Of a stretch of DNA of 33,609 bases, positions 7,783-17,300 are shown piece by piece (positions within the stretch are counted from its first letter, which is position 1; each line of letters opens with the position of its first letter). Both the position numbers and the translations under genes were made by a program. The DNA comes from Kiritimatiellia bacterium (GTDB lineage: Bacteria; Verrucomicrobiota; Kiritimatiellia; JAFGHX01): positions 1-33,609 of the forward strand of contig JAFGHX010000034.1 in assembly GCA_016929905.1 (NCBI GenBank), in the 5' to 3' direction. The notes beneath the pieces were generated by a model, which searched no databases, was not told the origin of the DNA, and worked only from the letters and a program-made list of their open reading frames with translations.

Positions 7783-7818
7783 TCGAGTGAGTTTTCGAGT
7801 AAGTTCTCGAGCGAGTTC
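7783..7818. repeat. 12-bp minisatellite, three units
   Basis: TCGAGTGAGTTT, TCGAGTAAGTTC and TCGAGCGAGTTC lie in direct tandem, immediately before the GGGGGGAG ribosome-binding region of the glycosidase-like gene. Related units are at 1482-1505 and 1580-1603. In the transcript the array would sit in the 5' leader. Confidence 0.75.
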
Positions 7819-7837
7819 GGGGGGAGACGCACGAACC

Positions 7838-9220
7838 ATGAAGAACGAAGATCGTATTCAGCCGTATTCGGAGAATCCGCGCTACTGGCAATACAAGGGC
7901 AGGCCGGTGATGTTGCTGGGCGGGAGCCAGACGGACCACCTCTTCCTGCACGAGGGGCTCAAGGCGCATTTGGACGAGATGCGCGAGGTCGGAGCGAACT
8001 ACGTGCGCAACACCATGAGCCAGCGGCAGGAGAAAGAACTCAAGCCTCACAGGCTGCTGCCGGGCGGAAAATTCGATCTCAACCAGTGGAACGACGCCTA
8101 CTGGAAGCGGTTTTCGGACATGCTGCGTTGGACGGCGGAGCGGGAGATTTTTGTTCAGATCGAGGTATGGGACCGGTTCGACTACGGGATGCAGCACTGG
8201 CAGATCAGTCCGTGGAACCCGGCCAACAACGTGAACTACTCCTACGCCGAAACGGGGTTTGCGACGGAGTATGTCGGCAACCACCTTTACCGGGATGAAC
8301 ATCCGTTCTTCCATACCGTCAAGGGCACGCATCGCTACGAGGCGCGCTATGACAGGCTGCGGGCGTATCAGGAAGCCTTCGTGGACAAAATGCTGTCGTA
8401 CAGCCTGGAATACGGGCATGTTCTGTACTGCATGGACAACGAGACGGCCACCCCGGCGCCGTGGGGGCAATACTGGATCGATTTCATCAAGGCCCGGGCC
8501 GCGGCGAAGGGTGCGCGGATCTACGCGACGGACATGTTCGACGATGCCTACAAGGCCGCGGACGCGGCGCTTACGGCCGTCATCTTCGATGATCCTGAGC
8601 ACTACATGTTTTGCGACATCTCCCAGGTGAACAGCCGCAACTTTGAGCAGACGCACTGGGACCGGCTGCAGTGGCTCCTCGAACAGGTGAACCGGAACCA
8701 TCCGCGCCCGAGCAACCACACGAAGATCTACGGCGGCGGCTATGCCACCTTCGGGAGCGGCGCGCCGGAGGACGGCATCGAGCGATTCTGGCGCAACATC
8801 CTCGGCGGTTCCGCCAGCTCGCGATTCCACCGGCCGGATTCCGGAAACGGATTGAACGACTGGGCGAAGGCGTGCATCCAGGCGGCCCGCCTGCTGGAGG
8901 AGCGGATCAAGTTCTGGGATATCACCCCGCAGATGGGTCTGCTTTCGGACCGCGCCCCGAACGAGGCGTACCTGGCGGCGAAGCCGGGGGCACAGTACGC
9001 GCTGTACTTCCCGAACGGCGGTTCCGCGAAGCTGGATCTGTCGAAAGCGCCGGGCACCTTTGAAGTGATCTGGATCAGCGTCGCCATGGGCCGGCCCGTT
9101 CAATCGGCGCAGACGCGCGGCTACAAGCTGATGGAGCCGACGCTCGAAGGCGGGGCGGTCGTGGAGATGACCGCGCCCTACAAGGGCGGCTGGGTCGCCG
9201 CGCTGGTCCGGCGGGGTTGA
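7838..9220 (+). CDS. Glycoside hydrolase-like TIM-barrel protein (GH140/DUF4038-like)
   Basis: A 460-residue protein. The N-terminus (SENPRYWQYKGRPVMLLGGS) is typical of the DUF4038/apiosidase-like and DUF6298-like proteins, in which a short strand precedes a cellulase-type TIM barrel. Glu202 in YCMDNETATP fits the acid/base position at the end of strand 4; EVWDRFDYG and FDDPEHYMFCD are other barrel strand ends. The last ~80 residues (GAQYALYFPNGGSAKLDLS...) form the small beta-sandwich common in this group. There is no signal peptide, so it is cytosolic and would act on imported oligosaccharides; the substrate is unknown. ATG 7838 is chosen because GGGGGGAG lies 12 nt upstream; an in-frame upstream start (7787) would translate the minisatellite and is unlikely. 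The divergent GntR-type gene is its likely regulator. Confidence 0.75.
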   Translation: MKNEDRIQPYSENPRYWQYKGRPVMLLGGSQTDHLFLHEGLKAHLDEMREVGANYVRNTMSQRQEKELKPHRLLPGGKFDLNQWNDAYWKRFSDMLRWTAEREIFVQIEVWDRFDYGMQHWQISPWNPANNVNYSYAETGFATEYVGNHLYRDEHPFFHTVKGTHRYEARYDRLRAYQEAFVDKMLSYSLEYGHVLYCMDNETATPAPWGQYWIDFIKARAAAKGARIYATDMFDDAYKAADAALTAVIFDDPEHYMFCDISQVNSRNFEQTHWDRLQWLLEQVNRNHPRPSNHTKIYGGGYATFGSGAPEDGIERFWRNILGGSASSRFHRPDSGNGLNDWAKACIQAARLLEERIKFWDITPQMGLLSDRAPNEAYLAAKPGAQYALYFPNGGSAKLDLSKAPGTFEVIWISVAMGRPVQSAQTRGYKLMEPTLEGGAVVEMTAPYKGGWVAALVRRG

Positions 9221-9315
9221 GCGCCGGCGCGACAGATCCCTCGGGAACACCGTACCGCGACAGCCATTCGCAGTATGGCGGCGCCCAGGTGAGATCCGTT
9301 CGTAGTCAAGCCCGT

Positions 9316-9345
9316 TCAGCCGTAGGCTGATCGGCCTCCGGCCGA
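9316..9345. repeat. Two adjoining hairpins
   Basis: TCAGCC-GTA-GGCTGA (9316-9330) is directly followed by TCGGCC-TCC-GGCCGA (9331-9345). They lie about 95 bp downstream of the glycosidase-like stop codon. No T tract follows; either a transcript-end structure or a REP-type element. Confidence 0.5.
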
Positions 9346-9392
9346 AAGGGCTGTCCGTACACACCTGTTGCCCCGGGAACGCCCCTCACGGG

Positions 9393-9441
9393 GCTGACCA
9401 CAAACGGGCGCAACGCCCTGATGAGAATTGCTGACCACAAA
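9393..9441 (+). promoter_or_regulatory. Direct repeat upstream of glgP promoter
   Basis: GCTGACCACAAA occurs exactly at 9393-9404 and 9430-9441 (37 bp start to start, about 3.5 helical turns), and the second copy ends 10 bp before the -35 hexamer. The position suits an activator-binding pair. The protein is unknown. Confidence 0.35.
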
Positions 9442-9451
9442 GCCCTTTGAG

Positions 9452-9480
9452 TTGACAACTCCCCCCGCTCCGCGTACGCT
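9452..9480 (+). promoter_or_regulatory. Predicted sigma70-type promoter of glgP
   Basis: A perfect -35 TTGACA (9452-9457) is spaced 17 bp from TACGCT (9475-9480). Transcription would start near 9487, leaving a leader of about 88 nt before ATG 9575. This also argues against an in-frame start at 9428, which would lie upstream of the promoter. Confidence 0.55.
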
Positions 9481-9574
9481 GCCGCGCAGAGCATGCCAAG
9501 ACGCGGGCCCTTCCGGCGGCCCCGTAGCCCGGCAGCCGTCACCGAAGCCATCCACTGTGCAATCGGAGGAGCCC

Positions 9575-12214
9575 ATGAGCCCCGCGAAGAAGAAACCAAC
9601 GCGCCGCACGTCGAAGCCGGCCCGCAAGAAGAAGCCCGCGCGCCCCGCGTCCCCGCCGGCCGCCGAGAAGAGAGTGGTGCGCCGTGCGTCCCGGTCGGCG
9701 CCGAAGAAGAAGGCGGCGCGCCGCGCGTCTGCGCCGGCTCGAGTTCCCGAATGGCCGGAGGACATCAGCCGGGCATCCATCAAACGTGCGATTCTGGACA
9801 ATCTGCTGCGCCGCCAGGCCCGTTTCCCGGAGGTCGCCACGCGCAACGACTACTACATGGCGCTGGCCTACACCGTACGCGATCTGCTGCTGCACCGCTG
9901 GATCGACTCCGCCAAGACCTATTTGGAGCAAGAGAGCCGCACGGTGGTGTACATGTCGGCCGAATTCCTGATGGGCCCGCAGCTCGGCAACAACCTGCTC
10001 AACCTCGGCATTCTCGACGAGGTGCGCGCCGCCGTGGAGGAGTTGGACCTGTGCCTGGACGACCTGCTCGACCAGGAGGAGGAACCCGGGCTCGGCAACG
10101 GCGGCCTCGGCCGGCTCGCCGCCTGCTACATGGACAGCCTGGCCTCCCTGCAGATCCCCAGCATCGGGTACGGCATCCGGTACGAGTTCGGCATCTTCGA
10201 CCAGGTCATCCGGGACGGCTGGCAGGTCGAGGTGGCGGACAAGTGGCTGCGGCTGGGCAATCCCTGGGAGATCGCCCGGCCCGAGATCGTCTTCGAAGTC
10301 AAACTCGGCGGCCGGACGGAGCCGTTTCAGGATGAGGCGGGCCGGTACAGGGTCCGCTGGGTTCCGGACCGCGTGATCCGGGGTGTCGCGTACGACACGC
10401 CGGTGATGGGCTATCGGGTCAACACGGCCAATCTGCTGCGCCTGTGGAAGGCGGAAGCGTCGGAGTCGTTCGACTTCCAGGCCTTCAACGTGGGCGACTA
10501 CTACGGGGCCGTGGAGGACAAAGTCTATTCCGAAAACATTTCGAAGGTGCTCTACCCGAACGACGAGGCGCTGGCGGGCAAGCGCTTGCGGCTGGAGCAG
10601 CAGTACTTCTTCGCATCGTGCTCGCTGCAGGACATGCTGCGGATCTACTTCCAGCGCGAGAAGACGCCCGACGATTTCCACCGGAAATACGCGGTGCAGT
10701 TGAACGACACGCACCCGGCCATTGCCGTCGCGGAGCTGATGCGCCTGCTGGTCGACGAGTACGCCATGGAGTGGGAACAGGCCTGGGAGGTCACGGCCAA
10801 CACGTTCGCCTACACCAACCACACGCTGCTGCCCGAGGCGCTCGAGAAATGGCCGGTCCCGCTCTTCGCGGAGCTGCTGCCGCGGCATCTGGAGATCATC
10901 TACGAGATCAACCGGCGCTTCCTGGACCAGGTCCGCCTGCAAGCCCCGGGCGACGACGCGCGGGCCGCGCGCCTGTCGCTGATCGACGAAGACGGCCCGC
11001 GCTACGTGCGGATGGCGAACCTGTCCTGCGTGGGCAGCCACTCGATCAACGGCGTGGCCCGGCTGCATACCGAACTGTTAAAGACCAGTGTGCTGCAGGA
11101 TTTGCACGCGCTCTGGCCCGAGAAGATCAACAACAAGACCAACGGCATTACGCCGCGCCGGTTCGTCGCGTTGAGCAATCCCGGCCTGACCGGGCTGATC
11201 AACCGCGCGATCGGCGCCGAGTGGCTGCGCGACACCGAGCGGTTGCGCGCGTTGGAACCGTACGCGCACGACGCCGCCTTCCACAAGGACTGGCATCGCG
11301 TGAAGCACGAGAACAAGTGTGTTCTGGCCGGCGTCATCGCGCGCACGACCGGCATCACGGTCGATCCCGCTTCGCTGTTCGACATCCAGGTCAAGCGCAT
11401 TCACCAGTACAAGCGCCAGCACCTGAACGTGCTGAACATCATCACGCTCTACAACCGGCTCAAACGCGGCGGGCCGGAGGCCGGGTTCGTGCCGCGCACC
11501 TGCATCTTCGCCGGGAAGGCGGCGCCGGGCTACGTGATGGCCAAGCTGATCATCAAGCTCATCACCAGCGTGGCCGAGGTTGTGAATGCCGACCCGCAGA
11601 CCCGCGACTACCTGAAGGTCGTGTTCCTGCCCGACTTCAACGTCAAGAACGCGCAGCGCGTCTACCCGGCCGCCGATCTGTCGGAGCAGATCTCGCTGGC
11701 CGGCAAGGAGGCATCGGGCACCGGCAACATGAAGTTTGCGTTCAACGGCGCCCTCACCATCGGCACGCTGGACGGGGCCAACGTCGAGATCCGCGAGGCC
11801 GTCGGCCCGGAGAACTTCTTCCTGTTCGGCCTGACGGCCGACGAGGTGGAGGCGACCCGCCGCGCCGGCTACCGCCCGGCCGAGGCGCTGGCGACGCAAC
11901 CCCTGCTGCGGGAGGCCCTGGACATGCTCGCCGACGGCGCCTTCTCCGGCGGCGACCGCAACCTGTTCCGCCCGTTGGTGGACCTGCTCGTGGGGCACGA
12001 CCCGTACATGCTGTTCGCCGATTTCGCGTCCTACCGCGAGTGCCAGCGCGAAGTCAGCCGGGTGTTCCGCAACCGCAGCCGATGGACGCACATGTCCATT
12101 TTGAACGTGGCCCGCGTCGGCCGGTTCTCGTCGGACCGCGCCATCCGGGAATACTGCAAGGACATCTGGCACGTCCGCCCGGTGGCCGTGCATCCGGGCA
12201 CCGTGCACGTCTAG
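9575..12214 (+). CDS. glgP: Glycogen/alpha-glucan phosphorylase (GT35)
   Basis: An 879-residue protein that releases glucose 1-phosphate from glycogen or maltodextrin. Family signatures are clear: EEEPGLGNGGLGRLAACYMDS near the N-terminus, QLNDTHPAIAVAELMRLL, NKTNGITPRR, VKRIHQYKRQHLN, and the PLP site EASGTGNMKFAFNG with Lys720 as the Schiff-base lysine. About 820 residues match the usual family length. Residues 1-57 are extra: a Lys/Arg/Ala/Pro-rich, histone H1-like tail (KKKPTRRTSKPARKKK...) with three RRxS motifs and internally repetitive DNA. ATG 9575 is chosen for GGAGGA 4 nt upstream and for the promoter at 9452-9480. The TAG stop overlaps the stop of the convergent esterase gene within CTAG. 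Cytoplasmic. Confidence 0.95.
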   Translation: MSPAKKKPTRRTSKPARKKKPARPASPPAAEKRVVRRASRSAPKKKAARRASAPARVPEWPEDISRASIKRAILDNLLRRQARFPEVATRNDYYMALAYTVRDLLLHRWIDSAKTYLEQESRTVVYMSAEFLMGPQLGNNLLNLGILDEVRAAVEELDLCLDDLLDQEEEPGLGNGGLGRLAACYMDSLASLQIPSIGYGIRYEFGIFDQVIRDGWQVEVADKWLRLGNPWEIARPEIVFEVKLGGRTEPFQDEAGRYRVRWVPDRVIRGVAYDTPVMGYRVNTANLLRLWKAEASESFDFQAFNVGDYYGAVEDKVYSENISKVLYPNDEALAGKRLRLEQQYFFASCSLQDMLRIYFQREKTPDDFHRKYAVQLNDTHPAIAVAELMRLLVDEYAMEWEQAWEVTANTFAYTNHTLLPEALEKWPVPLFAELLPRHLEIIYEINRRFLDQVRLQAPGDDARAARLSLIDEDGPRYVRMANLSCVGSHSINGVARLHTELLKTSVLQDLHALWPEKINNKTNGITPRRFVALSNPGLTGLINRAIGAEWLRDTERLRALEPYAHDAAFHKDWHRVKHENKCVLAGVIARTTGITVDPASLFDIQVKRIHQYKRQHLNVLNIITLYNRLKRGGPEAGFVPRTCIFAGKAAPGYVMAKLIIKLITSVAEVVNADPQTRDYLKVVFLPDFNVKNAQRVYPAADLSEQISLAGKEASGTGNMKFAFNGALTIGTLDGANVEIREAVGPENFFLFGLTADEVEATRRAGYRPAEALATQPLLREALDMLADGAFSGGDRNLFRPLVDLLVGHDPYMLFADFASYRECQREVSRVFRNRSRWTHMSILNVARVGRFSSDRAIREYCKDIWHVRPVAVHPGTVHV

Positions 12215-13779
12215 TCCGCCGAGTCGCGCATCGCGGGTTTGGCGCCGGGGCCGACGGGCCAGTCGTCGGTCCGGAAGGGGGAAGCCGGCAGCCCGTCACT
12301 GTTGAAGAGGTTGCAGCCTTCGGGATCATCGGCCCAGGCGTAGCGTACGGCGACCGGGTTGTCGACCTTGTCGCTGGAGACAACGACCGTATCGCCGTCG
12401 ATTTCCGCCTTGGCCCACACGAACGTGCGGTCTTCGCCGGCAATGGCGAAGTGCGTGAGCGGCTTGCCGCCGGCCGTGACGAGTCCCTTGCCCATCTGGC
12501 TGAACCGGATCCGCATTCTGTTTCCCTCACGCTGTATCGATTCGTAGACGGGGCCCGATCCGGTGATCGGCTCACCGTAAACCATCTGCCTGGCCACGCG
12601 CGCGAGCCGCTCGCCCACGTCGCGCTTATTCTTGGGATGGATATTGTTGGCCTCGCCGATGTCAATGGTGATCGCCATGCCCGTGTTGGGGAGCGACAGG
12701 GCGCGCAGCTGTGCTTCGCGCAGCTCCGCCCAGCGGCTCGGGCCAGGCTCTGCGGCCACTTTCCGATAGTTGGGCAGTTGCACGAACAGGAACGGAAACT
12801 CGCCCTGCGCCCAGGCTTCCCGCCAGCAGCGGATCATCGCCGGAAACAGCGTCCGGTACGCCACGGCACGGCCGGCGTTTGATTCGCCCTGATACCAGAT
12901 GGCGCCTCGGATCTGAAGCGGCGTGAGCGGCACGATCATGGCGTTGTAGAGCACCCCCGGATAGTGCTTGTCTTTGAGCGGCGCGACGGGCGCCGACGGT
13001 TTGGGGTTCGGCTTCTTGCCCGCCGCTTTCGCCGCCGCCGCCTCTTCCTCCCACTTGGCCAGCCGCTTCGCATGGTTGGCCTTGGCGCGTTCGGGATCCC
13101 AATGCTCCACACGTGTCTGCCACTCGGCCAGGATCGGCGCCAGTTTCGGGTCGGCGGCCATGGCCGCGCGACTGGTCCAGGCCTCGGCCGGCGTGGCGCC
13201 CCACGAGCTGTTGATCAGGCCGACCGGCGTCTTCCGGGCAAGGTGGATCTGACGCCCGAAATAGAAACCGGCCGCCGTGAAGTCGCGTGCCGTCGCCGGA
13301 CTGCAGAGCACCCAGCGTCCCGCGCAGTCCTGCTTGGGTTCGTGCGCGAGGGTGCGCTTGACCGAGAACAGCCGGATCTGCGGATAGTCCGCCCCGGGAA
13401 TGTCGGTTGCCGCCTCGGACGTCGCGCGCAAGGCCATGGCCATATTCGACTGGCCGGAGCAGACCCACACCTCGCCCACCAGTACATTCGTCAGCGTGAT
13501 GGTGTTGGCGGCCTCGAAGACCAACATCAACGGCGCACCTTCCACGAGCGGATCGAGCATCACCTGCCACGCGCCCGCCGCGTCGGCCGTCGCGGTCTTG
13601 CGCTGCCCGCCGGCGGTGACCGTCACCTGTTCGCCGGCGTCCGCCCAACCCCAGAGCCGCACGGGTACACCGCGCTGCAGCACCATGTCGGAGCCAAGAA
13701 TGGCCGGCAGCCGGACTTCCGCCCGAACGGCGACAACCCAACCCAGCACGAACCCGACAGCCAGCACTTTCCTGTTCAT
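12211..13779 (-). CDS. Secreted sialate O-acetylesterase (SASA family)
   Basis: A 522-residue protein removing O-acetyl groups from sialic acids or, in environmental bacteria, probably from plant or algal polysaccharides. A Sec signal peptide (MNRKVLAVGFVLGWVVAVRA, cleavage near residue 20) is followed by the usual start LPAILGSDMVLQRG. The nucleophile is Ser111 in CSGQSNM, and His381 in NNIHPKNK fits the family's catalytic histidine; GAIWYQGESNA is the conserved third block. The family split into an N-terminal Ig-like part and SGNH-type halves is preserved. Residues ~228-268 are an Ala/Lys/Glu/Pro-rich insert (KWEEEAAAAKAAGKK) between the halves. Only a weak AGGG lies upstream of the ATG. 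Its stop codon overlaps that of glgP. Located in the periplasm or outside the cell. Confidence 0.9.
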   Translation of the reverse strand: MNRKVLAVGFVLGWVVAVRAEVRLPAILGSDMVLQRGVPVRLWGWADAGEQVTVTAGGQRKTATADAAGAWQVMLDPLVEGAPLMLVFEAANTITLTNVLVGEVWVCSGQSNMAMALRATSEAATDIPGADYPQIRLFSVKRTLAHEPKQDCAGRWVLCSPATARDFTAAGFYFGRQIHLARKTPVGLINSSWGATPAEAWTSRAAMAADPKLAPILAEWQTRVEHWDPERAKANHAKRLAKWEEEAAAAKAAGKKPNPKPSAPVAPLKDKHYPGVLYNAMIVPLTPLQIRGAIWYQGESNAGRAVAYRTLFPAMIRCWREAWAQGEFPFLFVQLPNYRKVAAEPGPSRWAELREAQLRALSLPNTGMAITIDIGEANNIHPKNKRDVGERLARVARQMVYGEPITGSGPVYESIQREGNRMRIRFSQMGKGLVTAGGKPLTHFAIAGEDRTFVWAKAEIDGDTVVVSSDKVDNPVAVRYAWADDPEGCNLFNSDGLPASPFRTDDWPVGPGAKPAMRDSAD

Positions 13780-13961
13780 GAGCGCGTTCTACCCTGCAAC
13801 CCGCATCCCAGTTTCCCGCCGTCCCCCCGTGTGCCCGGTATTCTAACACCGGAACCGGCTGCGGTTCCAGCCGGTATTCATCCACTTCGCCGTGCGGGCG
13901 GGAGATGCCGGCAGATCAAGAGGCGCGTGACGGCCGCCGGACGCGCGCGTACCAAGCGCGC

Positions 13962-14241
13962 TCACCGGAAGTTCGCCCGGATATCGCGGGGCCGGACGGA
14001 AAGTCCGGCTTCGTAAAGGTGTGCGACATCGCCGAGCCCGATGCATCTGGGCACGGCCCATTCGGGAGTGCGTTCCTCGAACAAGATGGTCGTCACCGCG
14101 CTGGGCGCGAGCCAGAAGCCGGCCCAGAAGAGGGTCGGCGGGATCGCCAGCAGGTGTGCCAGCCAGGTGAGCCCCAGGCCGGCGTGACAGAACACGCCGA
14201 TCTGCTCGCGGTTCGGCGTGACGCATGATGTAGAGCCGCAT
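13962..14241 (-). pseudogene. Histidine phosphatase remnant, internally deleted and frameshifted
   Basis: ATG 14241 begins MRLYIMRHAEP, the RHG motif start of the histidine phosphatase superfamily (SixA/cobC type). Only two or three codons later the homology jumps to another reading frame that reads EQIGVFCHAGLGLTWLAHLL, then PPTLFWAGFWLAPSAVTTIL and AVPRCIGLGDVAHLYEAGL, the typical C-terminal third with the second catalytic histidine (CHAG). The middle (roughly 100 residues in an intact ~200-residue enzyme) is missing and the two parts are out of frame. Stop TGA is at 13962-13964. The frame open from 14241 continues to 13843 but has no family resemblance after the first 12 residues. It therefore looks like a gene killed by an internal deletion. 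Confidence 0.8.
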
Positions 14242-14324
14242 GGTCGAACGGTCCCTTTCTTCTCCAGCCAGACGACGAGAGCAAGCGACACCTGAACCGG
14301 GATACCCAGCGCAAGACGGGCGCG

Positions 14325-17300
14325 CTACGGCGTCGTGAGCCAGACGCGGGCGCGATAGGAACTCATCCCGCCCGGCGCAGCATTGGTGTAGGCAACGGTG
14401 TCGCCGTCACCGACAATGTCGGCGTAACCGGCGACGGGCAGCCAGCCGCCGCTCTGGAGTCCACCGAGGTCGGGGCAGACTTCGAGCGCATAGTGGCGGG
14501 TCCTGCCCTCGTAGCCGGGACCGGCAGCCGGGATGGTCGGGAACGACACGACGATTCGGCCCGCCCGGATTCCGAGATCGACACTCAGACAGGAGTCCGT
14601 TTCTGTCGGGTCGCCGCCGGCGATCCACTCTTCGAGGTTGGAGAGGCCGTCGCCGTCCGGGTCGGCGGAGTCGGACAGGTCGGCCGAGAAGGCCTGCTCC
14701 CACGCGTCGGGAAGCGCGTCCTGGTCGGCGTCCTCGCCGGCATCCAGCATGCCGGGTTCAGCCACCAGTTCCAGATCCAGGAGCAAGTCGCTGCTGCCCG
14801 CGGAGCGGTTCAGCATGTGTACGGCGAGCACGTTCTGCCCGACGCGCAGCGCGGGCATGGCCGCGCCAGACCAGGCGTTCGACCAGGTCGCCTGCACGGG
14901 ACCGAGCGCGAGTGCGTCGTGCGGCACGAACGTGCCGGGTGCACCGTCCACATTCACGCGTGCGAGTTCCTCGCCGTTGAGCCAGATGACGAACCCGTCG
15001 TCGTACTCGGCACTCAAACGCAGTTCCCGAACGAGGGCCGGTGCGTCGCACGCGAACATCCGGCGCAGGTAGACGGTGGTGTAGCTGCCGCACATGTCGT
15101 CAAGGGTGGTGGCCAGGCCCGCGGCCCCGTAGCCCAGCGGTGCGGGGCCCGCAGCCCAGGCGGCGTCGTCAAAATCGGGCCGCCGCCAGCCGGCAGGCGG
15201 TTCGGCCGTGCCCTTGCGATAGCGCCAGACGGCGCCCCTGCCCACGAGTTCAACGGGCTCCGCGGCATTCGAGAGGGTCGTGGCGGCGGCCACGTCCGAA
15301 TAGGGTGAGTTACCGGTGCCGTTCCACGCCTTGACCATGTAGTAAAAATGCGTCGCGGCCTGCAGCCCGGTGTCGCTGTAGCGCGTGGCGCCGGCGCCGG
15401 GCGTTGCGATCCGAACCCACTCGCTCGTGCCGCTCTCGCGGCGATCGATCTTGAAGCCGTCTTCCGTGTCGGAGGCGTCGGTCCAACTCAGGTCGATACG
15501 CGAAGCCGACACGGGCATGGCGAGCAGATTTGCCGGTGCCGCGGGCGGCTGCGCCGTGATGGTAATCCGCACGTTGACGGTGAGCGGGCCGTTCGGCGCA
15601 CCCGAGCCGTTGTCTTCGACGGTGAAGTCCCGGTCATACACCCCGGCTGCCAGGCCGGCGGTGTAGAACCCGACGGTATGCGTCTTCTTGTCCGTGCTGC
15701 CCGTCGAGGTGCCGGTGGCGGGCGCAATGTCGAACTTGCTGGTGCCTTCGACGATCTTGTACGCCAGCGTGCCGGTGCCGGCGTTCCAGACCTGGAACGT
15801 CGCATCGGCCGCATCCCGCCCTTCCGCGCAACTCACCTGGATATCGGTCGTGCTCACGGTGAGCTGCGGCTGCGCCTCCGCGCGCGTGGTTTGCGCGATG
15901 GGGCTGAGGTAGGGCGAATCGCCCGCCGCATCGTTCTCGGCCTTGATCGTGTAGTAGTAGGTCGTGCCCGGCTCCAGCCCCGAGTGGCTGTAGCGGCGCG
16001 CGGAGGCGGGAACTTCGACGGGGTTGTCGTTCACCGCCGCCTCGCTCAGGCCCCAGCGGATCTTGAAGTTCTCCACGTTCTGCCCGTCGTGCGTCCAGCT
16101 CAGGTCGATCCGGGTCGACGAGACGGCCACGGCCGCAAAATTGGCCGGCGCAAGCGGGGCGGCGGCCTGGCCGCTTCCGTTCGCGCGGCCGGGGCTGCCG
16201 CCGGCGGCGGCGCTCGCCTGCCAACTGGCCGGCTCGTTGCCGTAGGCGCCGGCGCTGCGCCGCTCCAGTGAGGGGCCGGCTCCGTCGGCACCCTCCGGCC
16301 AGGGCGCCTTGTTGTCGTAAGCCACACGGTCGACCCGTACGTAGGCCACGCCCCATTCCGGGTCGGGCGGGTCCGGCTTGCGCAGGCTGAGGCTTTCGCC
16401 GGCGTTGTCCAACGCGCCGATGTACGGGCCGAAAATGCGGGTTCCGGCCGGGATCCCGTACAGCGTGCGGAACTCCGCCGGCGCCAGCGGCACGACCAGC
16501 ACGTATTCGCCCGCGCCCAGCGTCACGCCGCCGGGGAAGATGTAGTCCACCGCTCCCGTCAGCCGCCAGGTGTTCGCCGGGTAGGCCGTATCGTACAGCG
16601 GGACCGTCGCGGCCGCGCTGTTGCACAGCTCGATGAACTCATGCCCGCCGTCTTCGGGGTGATACATCAGTTCGTTGATCACGACCGGGCCGAGCTTCGG
16701 CGCGCTGTTCGCCTTGCCCGTGCCCGTACGGAACTGGGTCAGCGAGCCGGGGTTGTCCACCCCGAACGTGCGCGCACTCATCGCCGTGAAATCCACGCGC
16801 CCGTCGCCGCACACATAACCGCCGAACGACACCCCGTTCTCCGCCGGCCCGAAATCCACGTACGCGCGGTAGCCCTTCAGGTTCCCGCTCGCGTCCGCCT
16901 GGCACAGCCACAGGTCGTCGCCGTGCGAAGAGAGCGCGAAACACGACGCGCTGCCCGGCGTCTGGTTGAACTGGTATTCGTAAAACACCTTGTAGCCGTG
17001 CGCGCCCACAACCGTGCCGCTCGGGATCCGATACTTCTTCAGGTTGCCAGCGTCGTCGCTGAGGTACCAGCCGCCGATATCGACCGATGCGCCGCTGGTA
17101 TTGTACAGTTCGATCGCATCCTCCAGCGGCGCGTCGCTGTGGGTGAGCACTTCATTGATCACGATGCCGGCGTCCACGTCGTCCGCGCCGGGCGACCCGC
17201 CGTAGGCGTAGCTCGCGCGCCAGTTGGCCGCATTGTCCCAATGCTCGCGGTCGTGCGGCGCCAGCTCCGTCATGACCAGCGACTGGCCCACGGCGTCCGT

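Larger units (their letters stand above)
9221..9574. other. Intergenic region upstream of glycogen phosphorylase
   Basis: Contains two adjoining perfect hairpins (9316-9345), a CCCC-TCA-CGGGG hairpin near 9381-9392, a 12-bp direct repeat (9393-9404 and 9430-9441), a sigma70-like promoter (9452-9480) and the Shine-Dalgarno GGAGGA (9565-9570). No gene is seen. Confidence 0.7.

Noticed and set aside
9428..9574. Upstream start for glycogen phosphorylase at 9428
   Set aside because: It would lie before a convincing promoter (9452-9480), and the Shine-Dalgarno GGAGGA is placed for ATG 9575.
10444..12882. Plus-strand open frame (812 codons) overlapping glgP in another frame
   Set aside because: Runs through glgP and into the antisense of the esterase, with low-complexity Arg/Gly/Pro-rich sequence.
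13843..14241. Intact 132-residue protein from ATG 14241
   Set aside because: Only its first ~12 residues match a family; the matching C-terminal part is in another frame, so a pseudogene explains the region better.
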